DNA of 64,000 nucleotides from the NCBI GenBank assembly GCA_021737645.1, contig JAIPDO010000010.1, positions 19,551 to 83,550 of the forward strand, in the 5' to 3' direction. Position 1 is the first letter of the stretch; every line of letters begins with the position of its first letter. A model generated the notes under the pieces. The model had not been told where the DNA came from, did not search any database, and was given only the letters and a program-made list of their open reading frames with translations. Of the stretch, positions 56,406-64,000 are shown one piece after another. This DNA comes from Desulfarculaceae bacterium (GTDB lineage: Bacteria > Desulfobacterota > Desulfarculia > Desulfarculales > Desulfarculaceae). The translations under genes and the position numbers were made by a program.

Positions 56406-57134
56406 TTGACCTCCCGGACTGATATGAGCCGGCCCGTGGTCGACGCGCTTTTGCAACGGGAGCGGATTATCATCACCGCTCGCCTGCTGCCCGGCGTGGT
56501 GCACAATCTTTCCGGTGCGGTGCAGATGATATCCCTGCCTCTGGACCTGGCCCAGTTGGCCCTGAATCGTGGCGAGTCGGATAAGCTGGAGGCGCGCCTT
56601 AGCTCGGTCCGCCAGGGCCTGGATCGACTTATGGGGGAGGTGGACCTCTTGGCCGCGCGCAGCCTGGTGAACCAACGCCGAGACGCCGAGCCCCTGGACC
56701 TGGCCAAACTGGCCGGTGAGCAACTGGATTTCTGGAAAGGCGAACTTTTTTTCAAGCATGAGCTCACCCTGAACCGGGAGCTTAGCCCGGACCTAGGATG
56801 GCCCAAGGCTTCCTACGCCGATGCGGCCCTGGCCCTGAACAGCATCCTGGCCAACGCGGTGGATGCGGTGCGGGGCACCGAGCAACCCTGGGTTGCGGTG
56901 CGCAACTTCAAACAAGACGGTTGGTTCGGCCTGGAGATCAGCGACAGCGGCCCCGGCCCTTCGGCACAGATGGCCGCCGATTTGTTCAAGCCCTTTGCGG
57001 GTGACAAGGGCGGTGACCATGCCGGCTTGGGCCTGTTCCTGGCGGCCGAGGCCCTGGAGCCTTGGGGGGGCAGGGTGGCCCACAAACAGGATGCCCCTCA
57101 CACCACCTTCGTCATTGAGCTGCCGGCCGGTTAG
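56406..57134 (+). CDS. Histidine-kinase-like protein (soluble, HATPase)
   Basis: LLPGVVHNLSGAVQMI, ALNSILANAVDAVRG, ISDSGPGP, HAGLGLFLAAEALEPWGG. Confidence 0.82.
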   Translation: MTSRTDMSRPVVDALLQRERIIITARLLPGVVHNLSGAVQMISLPLDLAQLALNRGESDKLEARLSSVRQGLDRLMGEVDLLAARSLVNQRRDAEPLDLAKLAGEQLDFWKGELFFKHELTLNRELSPDLGWPKASYADAALALNSILANAVDAVRGTEQPWVAVRNFKQDGWFGLEISDSGPGPSAQMAADLFKPFAGDKGGDHAGLGLFLAAEALEPWGGRVAHKQDAPHTTFVIELPAG

Positions 57135-57352
57135 CTTTTAGGCTTATCGATATCCTCGGGGCGTTGCAGGCAACTGTGGCAGGCGGGCGGCTCGGGCCCA
57201 CTCAGGGGCTGGGGCTGATGGCAGGTGCCTTCGCAGCCGCAGCCGCACCCGGCGCTTTGGTTCTTGGCGCTACGCATAGTCCGGTAAAGCCTGCGGCCCA
57301 CCCACAGGGCGGCCAAGCCTACCACCACGGCCACTATTATCCCTTGCCACAT
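57131..57352 (-). CDS. FeoB-associated Cys-rich membrane protein
   Basis: One TM then AGCGCGCEGTC...CHSC; directly downstream of feoB. Confidence 0.8.
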   Translation of the reverse strand: MWQGIIVAVVVGLAALWVGRRLYRTMRSAKNQSAGCGCGCEGTCHQPQPLSGPEPPACHSCLQRPEDIDKPKS

Positions 57353-57356
57353 GAGG

Positions 57357-59492
57357 CTATCCCAGGCCCAAGGCCCGCCCGCCCTGGAAAACGGCCAGGG
57401 CCAACAGGTAGGCGATGAGGGTGTTGTAGCCCACCGAGAACAAGGCCCAGCGCCAGGTGCCGGTCTCTTTGCGTATCATGACCACGGTGGCCAGGCAGGG
57501 GGCGTAGACCATCACGAATATGATCAGTGAGAAGGCCTTCAGGGGGTTCCAGCCTTTTTCCGCGGCCAGGCGCTTGCTCAGGCTCTGGGAGTGCTCCGGG
57601 TCAACCTCGCCCAGGCTGTAGGCCACCCCCAGGGTGCTGACAATGACCTCCTTGGCCGCGAAGCCCCCCACCAGGGCCACGTTGGCCCGCCAGTCGAAGC
57701 CCAGGGGGTTGGTGAGCACGGTCAGGGCGCGCCCCGCTCGTCCGGCGATGGTGCCCGCCAGCTCGTCCTGGGCCCGGTTGGACTTCAACTCCAGGCGCGC
57801 CTCGGCGCTGGGGGCGGCGCTGATGCGCTGCTGCCAGGCGGCGTCTTGTTCCTGGGGCAGCCCTGGGAAGCTCATGGCCGCCCACATCAACACGCTCACC
57901 CCCAGGATCATGGTGCCCGCTTTTTTGGCGTACTGCCAGGTGCGCTCCCAGGTGTGGATAACCAGGCCCTTGATGGTGGGGGCCCGGTAGGGAGGCAGCT
58001 CCATGACAAAGGGGGCTTGCTCGCCCCTCAGCAGGGTGACGCGCAGCAGTTTGGCCGCGCCCAGGCCCAGGCCCCAGGAGATCAGGGTGAGCAGAAAGAG
58101 CATCTCCGCCTGGCGGTGGGCGAAAAAGGCGGCAATAAGAAGGCTGTACACCGGCAGTTTGGCCCCGCAGTTCATGAAGGGCACGGTGAGGATTGTGGCC
58201 AGGCGGGCCTTGGGGTCCTTCAGGGTGCGGGTGGCCATGACGCCGGGCACCGCGCAGCCGCCGCTGAGGCCTCCGCCCACCATCAGGGCCATGACGCTGT
58301 TGCCGTGCAGGCCGAAGATCCTGAGCACCCGGTCCATGATGTAGGCCACCCGGGCCATGTAGCCCGAGTCTTCCATGATGGCGATGGCGAAGAACATGAA
58401 GGCGATCAGCGGCGCGAAGCCCAAGACTCCGCCCACCCCGCCGATGATTCCGCTGACGATGAGCGAGCGCAGCAAGCCGGGGGGCAGGGCGCCTTCCACC
58501 GCGCCGCCCAGCCACCCGAAGAAATTCTCCAGCAACACCACCGGGACTTCGCTGGCCCAGAACACGAAATTGTAGATGCCGTAGAGCACCGCGAAAAGCA
58601 GCAGAGGGCCCAGCAGGCGGTGGGTCAGCACCTGGTCCAGCTTGTCGCTGAGGTCCATGCGCACCTCGCGTTCGCTGGAGACCACCTGGCGGGTGATGCC
58701 GGTGATGTAGCCGTAGCGGTAGTCGGCGATGATGCTGTCTGGGTTGTCGTCCATGGTGTTTTTGATGTGCCCGGCCACCCGGTCGCATACCGGCAGGAGT
58801 TTTTCGGCCAACTCCGGTGTCTCCCGGACCCGCTCGATGACCTCCTGGTCTCCCTCCAGGCATTTGACCGCCAGCCAGCGGGCGCTCAAGAGGCCCCGGC
58901 GCTCCTGGGCCCCTTGCAGGATGGTGGCCACCTCGTCCACCCCCTGATCCACATCGCTGCCGTAGGAGATGTTCAGCGGCCGCCACTCCGGCTCGCTCTC
59001 GGCCAACTCCACCGCGGCGGCCAATAGCTCCTTCATGCCTTGGTTCTGGCGGGCCACGGTGGTCACCACCGGCACCCCCAGCAGGCGGCTCAGCTTGTCA
59101 GCGTCGATCTTCAGGCCCCTGGTCTTGGCCACGTCCACCATGTTCAGGCAGATGACCAGGGGCACTCCCAGCTCCATGAGCTGCACCGCCAAATAGAGGT
59201 TGCGCTCCAGGTTGGAGGCGTCCACCACGTCCACCACCACGTCGGGCCGTTGGCCGATGAGGTAGTTGCGGGCCACCAATTCTTCGGGTGAGTAGGCGGT
59301 GAGGCTGTAGGTGCCGGGCAGGTCCACCACCTCAACCGCTTGTCCCTGGTGATGGGCGATGCCCTCTTTGTATTCCACGGTGACGCCGGGATAGTTGCCC
59401 ACATGCTGGCGTGCCCCGGTTAGGGCGTTGAACACGCTGGTCTTGCCGGCGTTGGGGTTGCCGGCCAGGGCTATGGTGTATTGGCGGCTCAC
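57357..59492 (-). CDS. feoB: Ferrous iron transporter FeoB
   Basis: G1 GNPNAGKTSVFNALTG, DLPGTYSLTAYSPEE, NMVD; Gate domains. Confidence 0.97.
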   Translation of the reverse strand: MSRQYTIALAGNPNAGKTSVFNALTGARQHVGNYPGVTVEYKEGIAHHQGQAVEVVDLPGTYSLTAYSPEELVARNYLIGQRPDVVVDVVDASNLERNLYLAVQLMELGVPLVICLNMVDVAKTRGLKIDADKLSRLLGVPVVTTVARQNQGMKELLAAAVELAESEPEWRPLNISYGSDVDQGVDEVATILQGAQERRGLLSARWLAVKCLEGDQEVIERVRETPELAEKLLPVCDRVAGHIKNTMDDNPDSIIADYRYGYITGITRQVVSSEREVRMDLSDKLDQVLTHRLLGPLLLFAVLYGIYNFVFWASEVPVVLLENFFGWLGGAVEGALPPGLLRSLIVSGIIGGVGGVLGFAPLIAFMFFAIAIMEDSGYMARVAYIMDRVLRIFGLHGNSVMALMVGGGLSGGCAVPGVMATRTLKDPKARLATILTVPFMNCGAKLPVYSLLIAAFFAHRQAEMLFLLTLISWGLGLGAAKLLRVTLLRGEQAPFVMELPPYRAPTIKGLVIHTWERTWQYAKKAGTMILGVSVLMWAAMSFPGLPQEQDAAWQQRISAAPSAEARLELKSNRAQDELAGTIAGRAGRALTVLTNPLGFDWRANVALVGGFAAKEVIVSTLGVAYSLGEVDPEHSQSLSKRLAAEKGWNPLKAFSLIIFVMVYAPCLATVVMIRKETGTWRWALFSVGYNTLIAYLLALAVFQGGRALGLG

Positions 59493-59734
59493 GATGCCTC
59501 GCCGATCTCCACGGTGATGAAGTCGGCCTCGTTGTTGCGCAGGGTGAGGTTGTAGCCCCTAAGTTTGATTTCAACCGGGTCTTTGAGGGGCGCTCGGCCG
59601 ATGACCTGTATTTCGGTGCCGGGCAACAGGCCCATCTCGCGCATGCGCCTACCCAGCTCGCCGCCGGTGCCCACCTTCTTGACCACGGCCCGTTGGCCGG
59701 GCCTCAGTTGACGCAGGGTGACTTCAGGGGTCAT
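59489..59734 (-). CDS. feoA: Ferrous iron transport protein FeoA
   Basis: LRQLRPGQRAVVKKVGTGGELGRRMREMGLLPGTEIQVIGRAPLKDPVEIKLRGYNLTLRNNEA. Confidence 0.95.
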   Translation of the reverse strand: MTPEVTLRQLRPGQRAVVKKVGTGGELGRRMREMGLLPGTEIQVIGRAPLKDPVEIKLRGYNLTLRNNEADFITVEIGEAS

Positions 59735-59779
59735 GGGCGGGCTCCTGTTTCATGAAGATGGCGTTGGTTTCGCAAGGTA

Positions 59780-60592
59780 TCAGCGGCGCCTGGGTTTGCG
59801 CAAGCGAGACCAGGGGCCGTGGGCGTGCCCCTTGGGGTGTCGGCCGCGGCGGTGGTGCTGTTCCTCATCGGCCGACGGATCGTGGTCCTGGCCGTTTTCG
59901 TCCAGGAGGCTTACCTGCACCTTGCCCGCCACGCCCTGGCCCAGGGCCAGACGGGTGCCGCCGGCGACTACCACCATGGGCCCGGCGCCGCTGGTGATCA
60001 CTTCCAGCTCGCAGCCCAGGGTGATGCCCAGGTCTTCCAGATGCCGCTGGGCCTGCTCGCCGCCCGTGAAACGCTCCACCCTCACCCGTTCGCCGGGCGA
60101 GGCCAGGTTAAGCGGCAGGGTGGGGGTGCGCCGCTGGCGGCACTTTTCGCACAGGCCGTAGATTTGCAGGCGGTGGCTCAGGTGATGGAAGCCGTGCTCC
60201 TTGGCCACGCCATGCTTGAGTTCTTCCAACTCGGGATGATGAAACTCGGTGATGGAGCCGCAACGGGTGCAGATGAGGTGGTCGTGGTGCTCGCCCAGGT
60301 GGCGGTGCTCGAACAGGTCCGGCTGGTTGTCGAAGCGGCGGCAGGAGGCCAGGCCGAAGCGGGTGAGCATCTCCAGGGTGGCGGCCACGAACTCCGGCTC
60401 CAGATGATGGCCCTGGGCGGCCAGGTCCTTTTGCAAGCCTTCGGCGCTCAGGTGGTCTTCGCAGTCCAGAAAGGCTTCCAGCACCGCCAGCCGGTCGCCC
60501 AGGCGGTTCATCCCCTGTTGGCGCAGAAGGCGCTCGAACTGGCGACGTTCCTCATTGTGTAGGTTGGTGCTCAATATATTCTCCGTGTGCAA
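59780..60592 (-). CDS. Fur-family regulator fused to a FeoA domain
   Basis: Fur: EHHDHLICTRCGSITEFHHPELEEL...LQIYGLCEKC; FeoA: ERVRVERFTGGEQAQRHLEDLGITLGCELEVITSGAGPMVVVAGGTRLALGQGVAGKVQV. Confidence 0.88.
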   Translation of the reverse strand: MHTENILSTNLHNEERRQFERLLRQQGMNRLGDRLAVLEAFLDCEDHLSAEGLQKDLAAQGHHLEPEFVAATLEMLTRFGLASCRRFDNQPDLFEHRHLGEHHDHLICTRCGSITEFHHPELEELKHGVAKEHGFHHLSHRLQIYGLCEKCRQRRTPTLPLNLASPGERVRVERFTGGEQAQRHLEDLGITLGCELEVITSGAGPMVVVAGGTRLALGQGVAGKVQVSLLDENGQDHDPSADEEQHHRRGRHPKGHAHGPWSRLRKPRRR

Positions 60593-60763
60593 CTAATTTA
60601 ACAACGCCTAACAGCATGCGCAAGCCCACTATCCCAATTTGGCGGCCATTTTGCCCCAAAATAATCTTTTGAGGGGGCGGGCGCAAGCTCACCGGCGCGG
60701 CCCAGGCAGTCTTAACCGTAACTTCACGCAAGGGCTTAAGCTTGCATTAGGCGATGGCGTGTA

Positions 60764-60780
60764 TTAACGTTAACGTTAAC
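60764..60780. promoter_or_regulatory. TTAACG tandem repeat operator
   Basis: TTAACGTTAACGTTAAC just upstream of the likely TTG start (60805) of the sigma54 regulator. Confidence 0.6.
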
Positions 60781-60804
60781 ACCCTGCAAACGTGGGAGAT
60801 TGAT

Positions 60805-62190
60805 TTGGCAGACATAACCCCCCAAGACGTCGCCCGCTACTGGCACTCGGTGGTGGACACCATGGCCGAGGGCCTTTTCATCGTGGACACCAAGGGCAAG
60901 GTGGTGTTCGTGAACCCGGCCGCCGAGCGCCTCACCGGCTACCGCCAGGAAGAGGTGCTGGGGCGTTCCTGCACCGTGTTCGAGTCCGAGACCTGCCTGG
61001 CCTGCCAGGACCAGGAGGGCCAGATGGCCTGCGGCCTGTTTGACAAGGGCAGGGTGGTGGACCGCCGCTGCACCATCACCACCAAGGACGGCTCCCAGGT
61101 GCACATGCTTAAAAACGCACGGGTTTTGCATGATGAGCTGGGCCAGGTCATCGGCGGAGTGGAAACCTTGAGCGACATCACCCCCCTGGTGGAGCGCGAC
61201 CGCAAGATCAGCGGGCTCAAACGCCATCTGACCCGCTCCTACGGATACGAGGGCCTCATCGGCCAATCCCCGGCGATGATGCAAGTCTATCAGCTTCTGG
61301 AGGCTGCTGCCGCTTCCACCGCACCGGTGGTGATCCTGGGGGCCAGCGGTACGGGCAAGGAACTGGCCGCCGCAGCCATCCATCGCCGCTCGCCCAGGGC
61401 CGAGGGACCATTCATCAAGGTAAACTGCGCGGCGCTGAACCCATCCCTGCTGGAAAGCGAGCTTTTCGGCCACGAGAAGGGGGCCTTCACCGGGGCGGAA
61501 AAGAGCCGCACCGGACGCTTCGAGGCCGCCGACGGGGGCAGCCTGTTCCTGGACGAGATAGGAGATCTGCCCGCCGAGGTGCAGGTAAAGCTGCTTCGGG
61601 TCCTGCAGGAGGGCGAGGTGGAGCGGGTGGGCTCCAACCGTTCCATAAAGGTGGATGTGCGCATCATAACCGCCACCAACCGCGACCTAGCCCAGCTCAT
61701 GGAAAGGGGACAGTTCCGCGAGGACCTGTTTTACCGAATCAACGTGATACCCATCTACCTGCCCCCCTTGGCCAAGCGCAAGGAGGATATCCCCCTGCTC
61801 ACCCGCACCTTTGTGGAGCGCACAGCCCTGGGCAGCGACAGGGGGGTCACCGGCATCAGCCCCGCTGCCCTGGATCGCTTGCTGGAGCATCCCTGGCCGG
61901 GCAACGTGCGCGAGCTGATCAACGCCATCGAGTACGCCTTTGTCACCTGCCCCGGCGGGGAGATATTGCCTCAGCACCTGCCCCCCAGCATTGTGGGGGA
62001 GCACTACGCCTGCCTGCCCCTGTCCGACGCGCCCGGCGGCGAGGCCGGGGGCGAGGCCGTGCGCCGGGAGATCGCCGAGGCCCTGGAGGCCACCGGCGGC
62101 CACAAGGCCCAGGCCGCGGCTCGTTTGGGGATCAGCCGGGTAACCCTTTGGAAACGCATGAAGAAGTTGGGTATGGCCCTGGAAGGTTAA
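60805..62190 (+). CDS. Sigma54-dependent regulator with Cys-rich PAS domain
   Basis: PAS ([28 protein letters not shown]), AAA+ GASGTGKE / GAFTGA, Fis HTH. ATG at 60754 is an alternative start; TTG at 60805 has SD gggag. Confidence 0.93.
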   Translation: MADITPQDVARYWHSVVDTMAEGLFIVDTKGKVVFVNPAAERLTGYRQEEVLGRSCTVFESETCLACQDQEGQMACGLFDKGRVVDRRCTITTKDGSQVHMLKNARVLHDELGQVIGGVETLSDITPLVERDRKISGLKRHLTRSYGYEGLIGQSPAMMQVYQLLEAAAASTAPVVILGASGTGKELAAAAIHRRSPRAEGPFIKVNCAALNPSLLESELFGHEKGAFTGAEKSRTGRFEAADGGSLFLDEIGDLPAEVQVKLLRVLQEGEVERVGSNRSIKVDVRIITATNRDLAQLMERGQFREDLFYRINVIPIYLPPLAKRKEDIPLLTRTFVERTALGSDRGVTGISPAALDRLLEHPWPGNVRELINAIEYAFVTCPGGEILPQHLPPSIVGEHYACLPLSDAPGGEAGGEAVRREIAEALEATGGHKAQAAARLGISRVTLWKRMKKLGMALEG

Positions 62191-62221
62191 CGTATTGTTA
62201 ATTTTGGTTAACGTTAATTAA
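62185..62221. promoter_or_regulatory. TTAACGTTAA-type enhancer sites
   Basis: GGTTAACGTATTGTTAAT and GGTTAACGTTAATTAA, about 80-115 bp upstream of a -24/-12 promoter. Confidence 0.6.
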
Positions 62222-62299
62222 TGGAAGCCTCTTTGGGGCGCCTGGCATAACAGGTGGGATTTAAAGGATAAATCACTTTTAATGTTGCGAAGCTGCTTT

Positions 62300-62315
62300 C
62301 GGCACGGCCCTTGCT
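62300..62315 (+). promoter_or_regulatory. Sigma54 (-24/-12) promoter
   Basis: CGGCACGGCCCTTGCT; GG 62301-62302, GC 62313-62314, correct spacing. Confidence 0.72.
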
Positions 62316-62377
62316 CTATCTCAGGGCAAGCTTTGAGCGGGCCCCAGGCCCTGGACCGAAAGCAAAAAGGATTAATC

Positions 62378-63481
62378 ATGGCCAATGCCATTAGTCGAAG
62401 AAATTTCCTAAGAGGAGGCCTGGCCGCAGCCGCCACAGTGGCGGCCAGCGGGGTGGCGCTTCCCCAGGCGGTGCAGGCCGCCCAAGGCGACGAACTGTGC
62501 ACCGTGCTGGATCTGTCCAAGTGCATCGGCTGCGAGGAATGCGTGGATGCCTGCCGCGAAACCTGGCAGGACACGGTGCCCGACCCGGTGAGCCCCATGC
62601 CCAAGCCCTTTCCCGCCCGGGTGCCCACCCAGGACTGGAGCAAGCGCAAGGACGTCTCCGATCGCCTGACCCCCTACAATTTTCTGTATGTGGAGCACCT
62701 GGACTTTGAGCACAAGGGCCAGGCCGTGGAGCTGCACGTGCCCCGGCGCTGCATGCACTGCGTCAATCCGCCCTGCGCCAACCTGTGCCCCTTCGGAGCC
62801 GGGCGGGTGGAGAAAAACGGCGTGGTGAACATCGACCCGGAGGTCTGTCTGGGCGGGGCCAAGTGCAAGCAGGTCTGCCCCTGGCACATTCCCCAGCGCC
62901 AGAGCGGAGTGGGCGTCTACCTGGACATCATGCCCAGCTACGCGGGCAACGGGGTCATGTTCAAGTGCCACCGCTGCCTGCCTCTGGTCAAGCAAGGCAA
63001 GCAGCCCCAGTGCGTGCAGGTGTGCCCCGAGCAGGTGCAGAGCATCGGCCTCAGGCCCCAGATGCTGGCCCAGGCCGAGGCCCTGGCCCGCGAGAAGGCA
63101 ACGGCCGACGGAGCCAGCCCTGAAAGCTGGCGGGACTATGTTTACGGGCTGGATGAAAACGGCGGCACCAACACGGTGTACGTCTCGCCGGTTCCTTTTG
63201 CCGTGGTGAGCGCGGCCATCGACCAGGCCCACGCCGAGTTGGCCCCAGGCCAGGGCAAGGGCCGTAACGCGGCGGGCAAGCAGGGCGGCAAGCGCCGCAA
63301 GAAGGGCTATGCCGGACGCCCGCCCATGCATCCGGTGGCCAACAGCATGGAAAGCGCTGAAAACCTCACCACCGCCCTGGTGCTGGCCCCCTTGGCAGGA
63401 CTGGCCGCGGGTTTCACCAAGCTTTTCGGTAAGAAGCCGCCCCAAGACCAGCCACCCAGCGAGCAGGGAGGCCAGTCATGA
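62378..63481 (+). CDS. Tat-exported multi-[4Fe-4S] ferredoxin subunit (HybA/FdnH-like)
   Basis: MANAISRRNFLRGGLAAAATVAASGVALPQAVQA Tat signal; CIGCEECVDAC, CMHCVNPPCANLCP, CLGGAKCKQVCPW, CHRCL...CVQVCP. Confidence 0.92.
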   Translation: MANAISRRNFLRGGLAAAATVAASGVALPQAVQAAQGDELCTVLDLSKCIGCEECVDACRETWQDTVPDPVSPMPKPFPARVPTQDWSKRKDVSDRLTPYNFLYVEHLDFEHKGQAVELHVPRRCMHCVNPPCANLCPFGAGRVEKNGVVNIDPEVCLGGAKCKQVCPWHIPQRQSGVGVYLDIMPSYAGNGVMFKCHRCLPLVKQGKQPQCVQVCPEQVQSIGLRPQMLAQAEALAREKATADGASPESWRDYVYGLDENGGTNTVYVSPVPFAVVSAAIDQAHAELAPGQGKGRNAAGKQGGKRRKKGYAGRPPMHPVANSMESAENLTTALVLAPLAGLAAGFTKLFGKKPPQDQPPSEQGGQS

Positions 63482-63954
63482 GCGCGCTGAGCTATTCCCC
63501 CGGCGGGCGCGTGGCCCGCTGGTTCTACGGCATCGCCACCGGCTTCGCCCTGTTCAGTGGCTTTGGCCAGATGCCCATATTCAAGCGCTACTATTTGGCC
63601 GACATACCGGGCCTGGCCTGGACGGCCAACTTTTTTATCACCAGTGACATTCACTACCTGGCCGCGGCCCTGCTTCTGGGCATGCTGGCCTGGCGCCTGG
63701 CCCTGGACACCCGCACCACTGGTTCGGCCTGGTCCTGGGGCCCGCACACCTGGTGGGGCTGGACCCTGCTGGGGCTCTTGGTTGTCTCCGGCGCGGCCAA
63801 GGTGCTGCGCAACATGGGCATCTTTCTGCCGCCGCCGTTGATCATGGTGCTGGACTTCACCCATTTGGGCAGCGCCATGGCCTTCATGTTCACCGGCTTG
63901 GTGGTGTTGGTGAAGCCCAAACCCAAATCGAACCTCCGTGGGCTTGTTGGCTGA
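63478..63954 (+). CDS. Membrane cytochrome b subunit (FdnI/b561-like)
   Basis: ATGA overlap with previous gene; four TM segments with conserved His (SDIHYLAAALLLGMLAWRLAL; DFTHLGSAMAFMFTGLVVL). Confidence 0.75.
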   Translation: MSALSYSPGGRVARWFYGIATGFALFSGFGQMPIFKRYYLADIPGLAWTANFFITSDIHYLAAALLLGMLAWRLALDTRTTGSAWSWGPHTWWGWTLLGLLVVSGAAKVLRNMGIFLPPPLIMVLDFTHLGSAMAFMFTGLVVLVKPKPKSNLRGLVG

Positions 63955-64000
63955 GACACAAGCCCTACCTCCCAGCAGCCGCCCCGCTCATTCTGCCAGA

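Noticed and set aside
57591-59027. 478-aa plus-strand ORF opposite feoB
   Set aside because: Antisense shadow of feoB; His/Gln/Gly-rich without domain features.
62246-62264. CTGGCATAACAGGTGGG as a sigma54 promoter
   Set aside because: The -12 element reads GG instead of GC; CGGCACGGCCCTTGCT at 62300 is clearly stronger.
1-64000. CRISPR array, rRNA operon, IS element or intact prophage
   Set aside because: No regularly spaced repeats, rRNA-like sequence, transposase or phage structural genes were seen while reading; a tool-based scan would be needed to exclude small elements.

Overview
This is a 64 kb chromosomal window, GC-rich and densely coding. Gene content suggests an anaerobic Desulfobacterota-like bacterium: glycyl-radical enzyme, TRAP transporters, rubredoxin, Mop-like molybdenum hydroxylase, DsrC-like protein, many sigma54 regulators. 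No rRNA, CRISPR array, intact prophage or transposase was recognised. Main blocks: HMG-CoA-lyase-like gene (partial) and MscS; TolC / PAS-fused adaptor / MacB-type efflux operon; NtrC-type regulator beside a sigma54-promoter operon (UspA, SLC13 transporter, two cytidylate-kinase-like paralogs, response regulator, histidine kinase); rubredoxin, UDP-galactopyranose mutase and glycosyltransferase; a four-gene operon headed by a 995-aa glycyl radical enzyme with an apparent N-terminal SCP2-like lipid-binding domain, plus its activase; a catabolic TRAP / SDR / CoA-ligase / thiolase / OB-fold operon and an alpha/beta hydrolase that share a duplicated promoter-operator next to a NarX/NarL-like pair; a second TRAP cluster flanked by gene remnants; gltX with tRNA-Gln and tRNA-Glu beside an integrase remnant; a molybdenum hydroxylase / DsrC-like / cysteine desulfurase operon; a Feo iron system with a Fur-FeoA fusion; and a sigma54 regulator with TTAACG repeats that also occur upstream of a Tat-exported Fe-S / cytochrome b operon. 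Best candidates for undescribed biology: the SCP2-glycyl radical enzyme operon, the Mo-hydroxylase/DsrC-like/desulfurase sulfur relay, and the operator-linked catabolic regulon. All homology calls come from reading translated sequence by eye; no database search was run.
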